Source: DYKG01 sp964596185
Lineage (GTDB): Bacteria > Muiribacteriota > Ozemobacteria > Ozemobacterales > Ozemobacteraceae
DNA length: 64,000 bases
Assembly (NCBI GenBank): GCA_964596185.1
Contig: CAZQUE010000004.1
Span: forward strand, 58,298 to 122,297
Direction of reading: 5' to 3'
The notes below the pieces were generated by a model, which saw only the letters and a program-made list of their open reading frames with translations, had not been told where the DNA came from and did no database searches. The position numbers and the translations under genes are program-made. The stretch's first letter is position 1. Each line of letters opens with the position of its first letter. This document shows positions 44,607 through 53,576 of the stretch, in pieces.

Positions 44607-45383
44607 ATGCCGCCGGAATCCTTCAACAAGCTATTATGGATTGGCGGCATTATTTTATTTCTTTTTGCCGTAAGTCTCGCACTACGTAGCCCGGAAGATC
44701 TTATGGCCTCAGCTTTCAGATGGATCATTCTGGTTCCGATCATTCTTCTTTCGCTGACCTTTCACGAACTGGCCCATGCTTTAATGGCCGACTTTCTCGG
44801 TGATCCAACCCCCAGGCGCATGGGCAGAATCAGCTTGAACCCCCTTCGCCACCTCGACTTTTTCGGCGCAGTACTCTTATTCTTCACCGGTTTCGGTTGG
44901 GCCAAACCAGTCATGGTCGACGCCAACAACTTCAGAATTCCCGGAAGAGCGATGGCAGTTGTCGCCATTGTCGGGCCTCTTTCCAATTTTTTTCTCGCCG
45001 TAGTTGGCATGGCAATGATGAAACTGCTCGCGGTGTCAGTAGGCTACTTGTCACCTCTGGCGGTATTGCTGCTGCAAAGCACCATTGAAACCATGGTCGT
45101 AATCAATCTTGGTCTGGCTTTTTTCAATCTGCTGCCGGTTCCACCTCTTGACGGTTCCCGTATTGTCTCTTATCTTTTGCCGGCAAAATACCGCGTACAA
45201 TATCGCAACTTCGAAGATTTCGCCCCCTTTCTGCTGCTGATTCTTTTTGCCATGGGAGGACTTGGCATGCTTCTTTCACCATTGATCGGCAATGCCTATA
45301 ATATGCTCAATTCTCTAGCCGGCGATCCGATTCACGACATCCGCTTTTTCCTCTTGCGCTTTTCCGGCGGCATAACCTATTAA
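44607..45383 (+). CDS. Site-2 protease family (M50) membrane metalloprotease
   Basis: A 258-residue integral membrane protein with about five or six helices. The zinc motif HELAH sits in LTFHELAHALMADFLGDP, and the third ligand region is NLLPVPPLDGSRI. It matches the short, stand-alone M50 family that lacks PDZ domains. I chose the ATG at 44607 (MPPESFNKLLWIGG); the frame is open further up inside the preceding gene, but those residues look unlike the family. It lies 19 bases after the CCA gene and is the last gene of this plus-strand run. Substrate unknown. Confidence 0.9.
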   Translation: MPPESFNKLLWIGGIILFLFAVSLALRSPEDLMASAFRWIILVPIILLSLTFHELAHALMADFLGDPTPRRMGRISLNPLRHLDFFGAVLLFFTGFGWAKPVMVDANNFRIPGRAMAVVAIVGPLSNFFLAVVGMAMMKLLAVSVGYLSPLAVLLLQSTIETMVVINLGLAFFNLLPVPPLDGSRIVSYLLPAKYRVQYRNFEDFAPFLLLILFAMGGLGMLLSPLIGNAYNMLNSLAGDPIHDIRFFLLRFSGGITY

Positions 45384-45482
45384 AAAACTTATTCAACAAA
45401 ACTAATCCTGGCTTTTCTAAGCTCCTACTACCAAGCAATGGCGGGGGTTTACATCGCCAATATCATCACTGTTGCCCAAACT

Positions 45483-45521
45483 AAAAAAAAGAAACTGGCC
45501 CGGCTGGACCAGCTTTTTTTT
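45483..45521. terminator. Bidirectional terminator between convergent genes
   Basis: A tract of As, GAAACTGG, a 10-base loop, CCAGC and nine Ts pair to form a hairpin that could stop transcription from both sides. It separates the M50 gene (plus) from the repeat lipoprotein (minus). Confidence 0.65.
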
Positions 45522-45552
45522 GAAGTGATTCTTAACGCAAGTCCTTTACAGA

Positions 45553-48500
45553 TCAGGGCCGCAACATTGGATAATAGTTTCCGTCAGCACCCATCCAAAC
45601 CGTGGTAAAATCCCAACCGCCGAAATTTGCAGCCTGCTTCATCTGTACCGTAGTCAAACCTGTTGCGTCTGCAGTCCCCTCACCGGTACTGGTAGCTTTC
45701 CCACTTGCCTCGGCATCCCAGTATGAAGCAGAGATACTGCCATCGGCAAACCCGGCAAAACCTCCAACCCTGGGCTGATCAGCGCCACCAGTAACCCGAG
45801 AGACTGAATGACATCGTGCAATGGTTCCGCTGTGGTATTTTCCCACAAAACCACCTACGCTGTTTCTTCCGGTCACGCCAGAGGAAATACTTCCTGCGTA
45901 GGAGTCGCTGATATCGACATAAGCCAGTCCCACGAAACCGCCAATTTGGTCGTTTTCTGAACTGACACTACCCGTTGCCGAACATTTGCTGATAGACCCA
46001 GTTTCGGCCTGTCCAACCAGTCCACCTACCCTGAATCCTGCCGTCCCACCCTCGACATTGCCTGTAGCTGAACATTTGCTTAAAACTCCATAACTGAAAC
46101 CAACAAACCCGCCAACATCGTTAACGGTGTAGCCAACATTTTTAACCACCGCAGTTACTTTACCTGAAGCGGTTGAATTGGTAATTTCAGCATAACCACC
46201 ATTCGTTCCGACTAAACCACCGATGCTGGCAGTGTTTCCAGTCACAGCGCCAGTTGCATTGCATGTCTGCAAAGTAGTTTTGGCAGTGCTCTTACCATCT
46301 ATGAACCCGGCAAAGCCTCCGACTGAGGATTCGCCGGTAACTGCGCCACCAGCGTTACAATCTGTCAGCGTCGATGCATTAACAGATACCAGAATTTCTC
46401 CGGTCAATCCCCCGACATTGGTCACACCGGTTACGGTGACGGTTGAATCACAGTCATGAATGGTTACACTGGCCCCAGAGCCAATAAGGCCGCCGACGCG
46501 AGCACCTGAAGAATTCACCTGACCCGAGGAAACGCAGGTGGTAATACTGGAGTTCATCGCCTGCCCAACAAGGGGGCCCACCACATTTTTCCCAGTTACC
46601 TGAGAGTTTTCGAGCGTAAGGGTTTTTATTTCAGAACCAGAAACATACCCGAAAATACCAACGTAATCTTCAGTCGGACGGTTTATAAAAAGGTTTGAAA
46701 TCTTTTTAAAATTGCCGTCGTAGGTCCCGGTGAAAGATGTGCCACTCAAAAAAGACTTGCCTATCGGTTCCCAGCCTTCACCTGAATTAAAGGGAACAAC
46801 TCCCAGATCGATATCGGCTGTCTGCTTGAAATGCTTGTCAAGGTGGTTACGCACCAGATTCAACTGCAGGGCATTCGCGACCAGGTAAGGATCTTCAGGG
46901 GTTCCGCTTCCTCCGGCAAACTCCTGCCATTGGGCATAAAGGGTCACAGCAGTAGTACCCATAACAAAAGTCGAACCAGGAGCATATCCCAGCCCACTGC
47001 CATCGGCTTTGGTGTTCCAGCCCTGGAAAACCGCGCCACCATTGGTCAGGTTTCCGCTATTTGCGGAAACTGTTACTAAAGTTTCTTCAAGATAAGAGGC
47101 AGCGGCCGGCACTGAACCACCATCGCTGCCGTTTCCATCATAGGTAACCTCATATAGGGTATTTGGAATCCACTTTGCGTAAAGAACGACATCACCACTG
47201 CCCATTGAAAATTTTTCGCCCGGCTGATATGATGTGCCACTGCGATCAGATGCGGTATTCCATCCAGAGAAGGTATAACCAGAGCGACTTAGCCCCCCTG
47301 AATTGGCTTTTACCGTTACTTCTGCTCCGGTAGCGTAGGCCGCGCTGTCTTGCGGAGCCTCGCCAACACCACTGTTGGCATCATAGGTCACTTTGAAAGT
47401 AGTTTGCCAGAGAGCATACAGGGTCGTATCTGCCGCCATGGCAATAGTGTCGCCCGGCTGGTAAGTAGTGCCATTACCAGTTGCTGCAGTGTTCCAGCCA
47501 CCGAAAACCAGGCCAGTCTTACCTAAGCTACCACTGTTGGCCGCCACAGTTGCCTGAGCTCCATCACTGTAACTACCCGCATCTACCGGCACAGAACCCT
47601 CGGTATTGCCATTTCCATCATAGGTCAGCTTAAAGCCCGGCACCTGCCAATTTGCATAAAGAGTCAGACTCTGGTTATCAAAAATGAATTCCGAGCCCGG
47701 ATTGTAATTGGTGCCACTGCCATCTGTAGCAGTATTCCATCCTGAAAAAACGAAACCATTGCGCGAAAGTTCGCGGATGTTGTCAAGAATCGTGGCTTTT
47801 GCGCCGGTTTCGTAGTAATTACCGTCCAGAGGTGGTAGACCACTGTGTTGATTATTACCGTAATATACGACACGATAGGTTGGATTTTCTGTTACAATCC
47901 AGGTTGTAGCTGAAGCGACACGACTTGGGCCTTTTTCAGTGCCATTTATCGTCCAGGAGAGGCGATAAAAATAGGTTACCTCACCCTGGAGACCTGTATG
48001 AACAAAAGGTCGCGTCGGTCGATCTATTTTGTTTACTCCCTCACCACTGGTAGGCACATCCTCAGTCAAACTCCAATAAAGAGTATAAAAATCAGCATTT
48101 GGAACTTCATCCCAGTGAACTGTGGTCGACTTGTTGCCTGGAAAAACGGTCAGGGGCCACAGCACATCCTCACCCGGTGCCGGCGGTGCCTGGCGAATTG
48201 TAATGGTTCCATCAGTTTTTATCAGGTAAGTGCCGAGCATTAATGAAGCCGGATCGCGCACAACAGCATGCAGAGTATCTTCGACACCAGGCATAAAAGC
48301 CAACTGCTCGACAGCAGGATAGTTCAGTCCCGAATCAGCAGTAATACCCGGGAAGGCTATTCCCCAGGCCAAATCATTTTCTGCCGGCCAACCGCTATAA
48401 ACAGACACACTGCTATTCCAGCGAAAAACTACCGGCAACCCGTTGGCAACTGCACCGCCAATGACAAAATCTTTGTTCGCAACTACTGCAGAAAGGTGTG

Positions 48501-49431
48501 AAAGAGTGGTGCCGTCAGCAATGAAATACTTAAGAATGCTGCCATTTGCCGGTTCAATCAATGCCAAAGCAAATTTAGCCTTAGCTGAATCTTTGAAAAC
48601 GACCAGCGGCGGAGTAACTTCTGAAAAACCTTGTCTGATAACCCGATAAGCAAGCAAACCTGTGCCGTTATCAATTCCTTGCCATAACTGCTCCGGAGTC
48701 TTGGCCCAGTTATCGGTCGAACCAGTTTCTGTCTTTAGTCCGCCATCGTTGCCAATAGCAATACGGGTATAGGTTAAACCAACGAAAGGGGTCGCAGCGA
48801 CAAAATCGGTCATCGCCTGCTGATAAAGCTCAAAGCCACTCAAGTTTTTGTTGATAGTTTTTTGAACGCTACTTTTTATTGAAGTAACCAGTTTTGCTGG
48901 AGCAGCCTTAACCAGTTCGGGAACTTTCATCACTTCCAGCAACAGATTTGCAGATAGGTCAGCAGTGTGACCTGATCCCACAGGAGCTAATTCAAGAACG
49001 TTTTCTCCGCTTACCAAGTCGGCCGCTCCATGGAAATCAGATTTACCACCCAATGAGCCACCGTCTATGAGCATCTGCCCAACGACAGGAGTTTCTGGAA
49101 CTCCGCTGAAGCTCACTTCGGCTTTTCCCTCCGCATCGACTGAAACCCGCTTCTGCATTATCATGCTCTGCGAACTGCCCTCTGTTCCGGGAAAAACCAT
49201 GGCAAGTTTAAAGATAACCGAGGGGGAAGTGCTTGCTCGTAATGTCGGTCTAATTGCAGCTGTTGCCTCATCAGATATGATAACCTTGAACCTGACCTGG
49301 GCATTGCCGACAAAAGGATTAGTTTCGGCAGAGTTAAAGGCTCCGGTCCCGCTCTGATCGAGGAGATTGCAGCCAGCGGTTAAAACCAGTGATAAACAAA
49401 GAAAAAAAAGTAATCGGCTGTAAAACTTCAC
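45553..49431 (-). CDS. Large surface lipoprotein with InlB-type (Flg_new) and GLUG repeats
   Basis: A 1292-residue exported protein. The N terminus has a lipoprotein signal ending in LTAGC, so Cys20 or so would be lipidated. After about 400 residues of unknown beta-rich sequence comes a fibronectin-III-like domain (about 420-510). Four InlB/Listeria-Bacteroides repeats follow (about 515-835; each has a YDGNG- or YDANS-like start, a GWNTAADGSGT-like core and a LYAxW end). About eight or nine GLUG-type repeats complete the protein (about 880-1290, VGGLIGxG-like). These modules occur in surface proteins that bind other cells or polymers. The gene appears monocistronic; the target is unknown. Confidence 0.85.
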   Translation of the reverse strand: MKFYSRLLFFLCLSLVLTAGCNLLDQSGTGAFNSAETNPFVGNAQVRFKVIISDEATAAIRPTLRASTSPSVIFKLAMVFPGTEGSSQSMIMQKRVSVDAEGKAEVSFSGVPETPVVGQMLIDGGSLGGKSDFHGAADLVSGENVLELAPVGSGHTADLSANLLLEVMKVPELVKAAPAKLVTSIKSSVQKTINKNLSGFELYQQAMTDFVAATPFVGLTYTRIAIGNDGGLKTETGSTDNWAKTPEQLWQGIDNGTGLLAYRVIRQGFSEVTPPLVVFKDSAKAKFALALIEPANGSILKYFIADGTTLSHLSAVVANKDFVIGGAVANGLPVVFRWNSSVSVYSGWPAENDLAWGIAFPGITADSGLNYPAVEQLAFMPGVEDTLHAVVRDPASLMLGTYLIKTDGTITIRQAPPAPGEDVLWPLTVFPGNKSTTVHWDEVPNADFYTLYWSLTEDVPTSGEGVNKIDRPTRPFVHTGLQGEVTYFYRLSWTINGTEKGPSRVASATTWIVTENPTYRVVYYGNNQHSGLPPLDGNYYETGAKATILDNIRELSRNGFVFSGWNTATDGSGTNYNPGSEFIFDNQSLTLYANWQVPGFKLTYDGNGNTEGSVPVDAGSYSDGAQATVAANSGSLGKTGLVFGGWNTAATGNGTTYQPGDTIAMAADTTLYALWQTTFKVTYDANSGVGEAPQDSAAYATGAEVTVKANSGGLSRSGYTFSGWNTASDRSGTSYQPGEKFSMGSGDVVLYAKWIPNTLYEVTYDGNGSDGGSVPAAASYLEETLVTVSANSGNLTNGGAVFQGWNTKADGSGLGYAPGSTFVMGTTAVTLYAQWQEFAGGSGTPEDPYLVANALQLNLVRNHLDKHFKQTADIDLGVVPFNSGEGWEPIGKSFLSGTSFTGTYDGNFKKISNLFINRPTEDYVGIFGYVSGSEIKTLTLENSQVTGKNVVGPLVGQAMNSSITTCVSSGQVNSSGARVGGLIGSGASVTIHDCDSTVTVTGVTNVGGLTGEILVSVNASTLTDCNAGGAVTGESSVGGFAGFIDGKSTAKTTLQTCNATGAVTGNTASIGGLVGTNGGYAEITNSTASGKVTAVVKNVGYTVNDVGGFVGFSYGVLSKCSATGNVEGGTAGFRVGGLVGQAETGSISKCSATGSVSSENDQIGGFVGLAYVDISDSYAGSISSGVTGRNSVGGFVGKYHSGTIARCHSVSRVTGGADQPRVGGFAGFADGSISASYWDAEASGKATSTGEGTADATGLTTVQMKQAANFGGWDFTTVWMGADGNYYPMLRP

Positions 49432-49452
49432 AAAAAACCCTCCTGCAATGAC

Positions 49453-49496
49453 AAAAGAAGTTGATCTGTCAGCTTAACAGTTCAACTTCTTTTTTT
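49453..49496 (-). terminator. Long hairpin terminator after ferritin
   Basis: A long stem, AGAAGTTGA / TCAACTTCT with CTGT / ACAG inside and a seven-base loop. It is flanked by As on one side and Ts on the other. On the minus strand TTTTG follows, so it probably ends the ferritin transcript. Confidence 0.7.
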
Positions 49497-49545
49497 CAAG
49501 CCATTTCAAAGGGCAGAGATTGCTGGCCTCAGCTCCTTAAGCCTT

Positions 49546-50070
49546 TCAGGCAGCTGCGACTGGATTCATCGGGTCTGGTGCAGCTGGTCTTGAAGCAAGC
49601 TCTCGATCAACCATAAACATGCCACCGGGAGCCGCGCCGGTAAGATTGATCATATCTATTACACCTTTTGCTGTGGCTTCTTCTTCAACCTGCTCGCCGA
49701 CAAACCAGTTGAGCATGTTTACCGTAGCATGGTCCTTCAGAGAAAGAGCCAGATCGACCAGACCATTGATGCATGCGGTAATGTGTCCTTCATGTTTATA
49801 TGCTTCTTCAAACGCCTGTTTGGGAGATTTCCAGCTTTTTGGCGGAGCTTTGAGGGTCTTGAGTTCTACTGCAGCGCCTTTTTCTTCAAGATAATTCATA
49901 AAGCGAACGGCATGCCCCATTTCTTCCATAGCCTGATTGCGCATCCAATGTTGCATTCCGGGCAAACCTTTGTCGGCAGCGTATTCAGCCATTGCCAGAT
50001 AGAGGTAGAATGAATACATTTCTTCCTGAATCTGATTGTTTATCGCGGTAGCCATCTTTTTATCGAGCAT
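49546..50070 (-). CDS. Ferritin
   Basis: An iron-storage protein that oxidises Fe(II) and stores it in a 24-mer cage. The 174 residues include the ferroxidase ligands Glu17 (NQIQEEMYS), Glu50 and His53 (MEEMGHAVRF), Glu94, Gln127 and Glu130 (VGEQVEEE), the same set and spacing as bacterial FtnA. The C terminus is Ala/Pro-rich. AGGCAA lies near the ATG. It is a single gene followed by a strong hairpin. No Fur box was recognised. Confidence 0.94.
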   Translation of the reverse strand: MLDKKMATAINNQIQEEMYSFYLYLAMAEYAADKGLPGMQHWMRNQAMEEMGHAVRFMNYLEEKGAAVELKTLKAPPKSWKSPKQAFEEAYKHEGHITACINGLVDLALSLKDHATVNMLNWFVGEQVEEEATAKGVIDMINLTGAAPGGMFMVDRELASRPAAPDPMNPVAAA

Positions 50071-50142
50071 TTAATTGCCTCCATATAGGTATTAATATCA
50101 GTAAAAGCTTATTCGATTTGCCAGGGTAAGGCAAACAAATTT

Positions 50143-50616
50143 TTACAGCCGGTCATCAACCGCTTGAAATCTTTTCAGAAGATGATTTTGCGGGGCATCG
50201 CAATGATGTCGCAACACCATGCGAATCAGCCAGTTTTCCGCTCCGAGTTTTCGCAGAAGTTTGGCGCCGGCAAGACAATGCGCCCCATTCGAAATGGGAA
50301 AAACTACCTTGGCAACTTTAAAAAAAATGCTGTGTCGGGTGACTCCCTTTCCGATATCGTGAGCCAGAGCCAATAGTAAAAGTTTACGCCGATCAGCCTC
50401 TTCAAGATCAGGCTCAACTTTGATTGCGGCAAAAACCCGCAGAACATGTGCCCGTTCAGAACGACGCAATCGCTTCAAGTGCGGTCGCCAGCTTTCTGGT
50501 ATAAATGCCAGGGCTTCCAGCCAAAGATGCTGGTCTATAACCGGAAAAAGCACTTGCTTGAATTGCCAGCACCGATAGAGAATGCGCTCAAAAAACTTTT
50601 GCAGCCGCCCAATCAT
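50143..50616 (-). CDS. HD-domain hydrolase
   Basis: A 157-residue protein with an HD metal-binding pattern: His in ERAHVLRVF, LALAHDIGKG (about 87-95), His in GAHCLAGAKLL and HHCDAP. This points to a metal-dependent phosphohydrolase of the HD superfamily, probably acting on nucleotides. The Arg-rich N-terminal half shows no other domain. It shares a four-base overlap with rarA upstream, so the two are probably made together. Substrate unknown. Confidence 0.8.
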   Translation of the reverse strand: MIGRLQKFFERILYRCWQFKQVLFPVIDQHLWLEALAFIPESWRPHLKRLRRSERAHVLRVFAAIKVEPDLEEADRRKLLLLALAHDIGKGVTRHSIFFKVAKVVFPISNGAHCLAGAKLLRKLGAENWLIRMVLRHHCDAPQNHLLKRFQAVDDRL

Positions 50617-51959
50617 TTCTTCGAATATCTCTCAGGCCAAAGCTGCCGCAATCTATCGCCGGTGAGTTTTTCCTTGCCGATATTCTTCGGCTGATAAAAC
50701 TGCTCGCTAACAAGTTCGTCAGGCAAATAAGTTTCCTTGACGAAACCGTCCCTAAAATCGTGTGGATATTGATATTCACGACCATAGCCGATTTCTTTCA
50801 TCAAGCCGGTCGGCGCATTTCGGATATGAAAAGGCACCCCCGGCTCACCGGTTTCACGAATACACTTTTTCACGGATTTCTCAGCCAGATACAGAGAATT
50901 GCTTTTGGGAGCCGCCGCCAGATAAACCGCCAATTGTGCCAGGCAGAGATGAGCCTCTGGCGGGCCGATGTAATCAAAAGCCTGCGCGGTCGACATGGCG
51001 AGAGTTAAGGCAAAGGGATCAGCCATGCCAACGTCTTCAGCAGCAAAGCGGATCATACGCCGCAGGATGAAACGGCAGTTTTCTCCGCCTTCAAGCATTC
51101 GGTACAGCCAATATAGGCTGGCATCAGGATCGGAGCCGCGCATCGACTTATGAAGAGCCGAAATAAGGTTATAATGTTCTTCCCCACCCTTATCGTAGCG
51201 CAAAGCCTTAGTTTGAAAGCTCTCTGCCACAAGCTCGGAAGAAACAGCCGGCTGAAATGGGTTTTGCTGCCTGGCAATTTCGCAACAGGTTTCGAGAACA
51301 TTGAGGGCAATCCTGGCATCGCCCGCGGCTAGAGATGCAATTCTGATCAAAGCCTGATCGGCGAGTTCCACCTTGGGTTCCTTATTCAAGACCGAATCCG
51401 AATCGAGAGCACGCAGCATGATACTGATCAAAGCATCTTCAGGAACTGACTTCAAGGTTAATACCTGGCAGCGGGATAGTAATGCCGAGACAACTTCGAA
51501 ACTTGGGTTTTCGGTGGTTGCGCCGATAAAAACGACGGTTCCAGATTCTATGTGCGGCAGCAAAGCATCCTGCTGAGCCTTATTGAAACGGTGAATTTCA
51601 TCGACAAAGAGTAAAGTCTTTCGACCATTGGTTCTGCGCAATTCAGTAGCTTGCTCAAAGACCTGCTTAAGATCCTTGACACCTGAGGTTACCGCCGACA
51701 ATTGAACGAATTCGGCGTCAGCGACCCCGGCCATAACCCTTGCGAGGGTCGTTTTTCCACAACCAGGCGGGCCCCAAAATATAATTGAACCGCTCAGACC
51801 AGCTTCAAGAAGAATTCGCAAGGGTTTGCCAACACCAAGAATGTGTTCCTGCCCGAGAATATCATCAAGCCGCTGCGGCCGCATCCTGTCGGCGAGAGGC
51901 TGATAGGGAGCATTTCTTCTGAGATTCCCTGACGACTCTGTGGAAAAAAGATCTTTCAT
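50613..51959 (-). CDS. rarA: Replication-associated recombination protein A (RarA/MgsA)
   Basis: An AAA+ ATPase related to clamp loaders that acts at stalled replication forks. The 448 residues have Walker A GPPGCGKTTLARVMAG, Walker B LLFVDEIHRFNKAQQD, sensor 1 GATTENPSF and the C-terminal MgsA tetramerisation segment (DPDASLYWLYRMLEGGE, RRMIRFAAEDVGMADP). The first residues show the family start QPLADRMRPQRLDDILGQEH. It is flanked by two HD-domain genes with four-base overlaps on each side, forming a three-gene unit. Confidence 0.96.
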   Translation of the reverse strand: MKDLFSTESSGNLRRNAPYQPLADRMRPQRLDDILGQEHILGVGKPLRILLEAGLSGSIIFWGPPGCGKTTLARVMAGVADAEFVQLSAVTSGVKDLKQVFEQATELRRTNGRKTLLFVDEIHRFNKAQQDALLPHIESGTVVFIGATTENPSFEVVSALLSRCQVLTLKSVPEDALISIMLRALDSDSVLNKEPKVELADQALIRIASLAAGDARIALNVLETCCEIARQQNPFQPAVSSELVAESFQTKALRYDKGGEEHYNLISALHKSMRGSDPDASLYWLYRMLEGGENCRFILRRMIRFAAEDVGMADPFALTLAMSTAQAFDYIGPPEAHLCLAQLAVYLAAAPKSNSLYLAEKSVKKCIRETGEPGVPFHIRNAPTGLMKEIGYGREYQYPHDFRDGFVKETYLPDELVSEQFYQPKNIGKEKLTGDRLRQLWPERYSKK

Positions 51960-52516
51960 TGCGGATCGATCAGCTCATTTTCAATAGCACTCATTGCCGC
52001 GAGCGAAAGCTCAACGAAATCGTCGAAGGCGATGCCTGCTTTTTCGCATTCAAGAATGTTTTCGCGCGAAACACTGCGAGCAAAATGCTTTTCTTTCATG
52101 CGCTTTTTTATTGATTTGGCTTTAACTGATGAAATTCGGCGATCGGGGTAAACCATGGCGCAGGCAACGATAAGGCCGGTAATACTCTCGCTGGCAGCCA
52201 GCGCATGGTCAAGTATCGATTCTCTAACGGCACCAGTCTCTTCATTATGAGACATGATTGCGTGAAGATACTCTTGCGGAAAACCCTCTTTTTCAAGAAT
52301 TTCTGCAGCCACCCGGGCATGGTTCTTCATGTCGTCTCTGGTGGTATCAAGATCCATATCATGCAAAAGACCGAGTATTTCCCAATCCTGGGCCGGCTCG
52401 CCCAGTTTTTCGGCGACCGCTTTCATCACCACCGAACTTGCCAGACAATGACGTCGCAGGTTCTCATTACTTAAATGTGTATTCAACAATTCAACCGCTT
52501 TTTCTCTGTTAATCAT
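51956..52516 (-). CDS. HDIG-type HD-domain hydrolase
   Basis: A 186-residue protein with an HD signature: His in LRRHCLASS, LLHDMDLDTT (about 50-59), His in MKNHARVAAEIL, and MSHNEETG with the DHAL further on. The pattern resembles small HDIG-type hydrolases found in many bacteria. It starts the three-gene unit with rarA and a second HD protein. Nucleotide or nucleic-acid hydrolysis linked to replication repair is a guess from context. Confidence 0.82.
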   Translation of the reverse strand: MINREKAVELLNTHLSNENLRRHCLASSVVMKAVAEKLGEPAQDWEILGLLHDMDLDTTRDDMKNHARVAAEILEKEGFPQEYLHAIMSHNEETGAVRESILDHALAASESITGLIVACAMVYPDRRISSVKAKSIKKRMKEKHFARSVSRENILECEKAGIAFDDFVELSLAAMSAIENELIDPQ

Positions 52517-52582
52517 TATATCACTCCGGTTTTCAATGAATGCTCAAGAGACCACTAATCAGGCAAAGTCTGATTAAAGGGA

Positions 52583-53383
52583 TCAGAAAGAGCTGATGTT
52601 CTCAAGATCTGCTTCATTTTTTTTGCCTAGCACTTCAATTACTTTCCAAGTATGCCGCCGATAAGCCATCGCAGTTTCATGAGCGAGCTCCTGTAGCCCC
52701 TCACGGGTCATTTCCATTTTCGGATAAATCAGCAGCTTGCGACTTGTTAAAAAGATTGCCTTTTTTATCGGAAGATTCTGTTCGACCCATACCAGAAAGC
52801 CTGGATTGTCAAGCAAAGCGCCGGCGGTTGCAAGATCAAGACCGCCACTTTCCTTAACAATAAAATTCGGGGCGTGGCCGGTCTGATGAAAGCATTTTGG
52901 GCAGGGTTCGAGACCATTCAAGGCTTCAAGTTCTTTAACCCAGATTTGTGAGCTTTGGCTTGCGCATTCAACCAGGTATGGATCATGGAAAAAATCGCTT
53001 TCTTTGGTAATCCACGCAATTGTTGGTTTATCTTCATTCTTTTCAGAAACCGCCTCAAGATCTTCGTCGAATTCGACGAAGCTTTTCGCTCCATGTTTTT
53101 TACCAGAATCTTTTTGCACGGTTTTACGAGAAGAATAGACACCGGTAAAGATCTTTTCCGCCGGGCGATATTTTTTCCTTTTTGGAGCGTTAGCTGGAAA
53201 AACGACACCCTCGGCCAAACCTAAAGGTTTGATTATTACCGATTGCGAAGCCAGAATTTTATTGTCGGCATCGACAATCACCTCTTTGCCATCAGAATTT
53301 TGAATAATCATTGGCTGGGTTGCATGAACTACGGCAGCTCCAAGAAAAACCGCCAAAACAGTTTCAGCAAAAGCTATTTTCAT
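52583..53383 (-). CDS. Secreted protein with CPKC motif, function unknown
   Basis: A 266-residue protein with a signal peptide (VLAVFLGAAVVHA). After a short conserved start (IIQNSDGKEVIVDADN) and a basic region comes a segment, DPYLVECASQSSQIWVKELE then ALNGLEPCPKCF, with spacing like small zinc-binding motifs in which one Cys is followed by an E-A-...-G-x-x-PCxxC. Ada-like and similar Zn sites share this pattern. The C-terminal 100 residues are mixed helix and strand. It does not clearly belong to a known family and stands alone between the HD gene and a divergent DUF885 gene. Confidence 0.6.
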   Translation of the reverse strand: MKIAFAETVLAVFLGAAVVHATQPMIIQNSDGKEVIVDADNKILASQSVIIKPLGLAEGVVFPANAPKRKKYRPAEKIFTGVYSSRKTVQKDSGKKHGAKSFVEFDEDLEAVSEKNEDKPTIAWITKESDFFHDPYLVECASQSSQIWVKELEALNGLEPCPKCFHQTGHAPNFIVKESGGLDLATAGALLDNPGFLVWVEQNLPIKKAIFLTSRKLLIYPKMEMTREGLQELAHETAMAYRRHTWKVIEVLGKKNEADLENISSF

Positions 53384-53517
53384 TTTTCACTCCAGACGCT
53401 TTTGAAGAGAACCCGAGTACACAGTTCGAAGACGGGTAACTCTGAAAGTCGGACAAACCGCTGGAGAACATTTTAACAAAGTTTTATCAATCTCGCAGCA
53501 AATAAAAGAACAGAGTT

Positions 53518-53547
53518 TTGAGAAAAGGAGCAGATTTATGCTATAAT
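53518..53547 (+). promoter_or_regulatory. Sigma-70 promoter for the DUF885 gene
   Basis: TTGAGA (53518-53523), an 18-base spacer and a perfect TATAAT (53542-53547), about 30 bases before the ATG at 53577. Confidence 0.7.
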
Positions 53548-53576
53548 GCTGGAAAAATGCTTGAGGAGGCTTGCTG

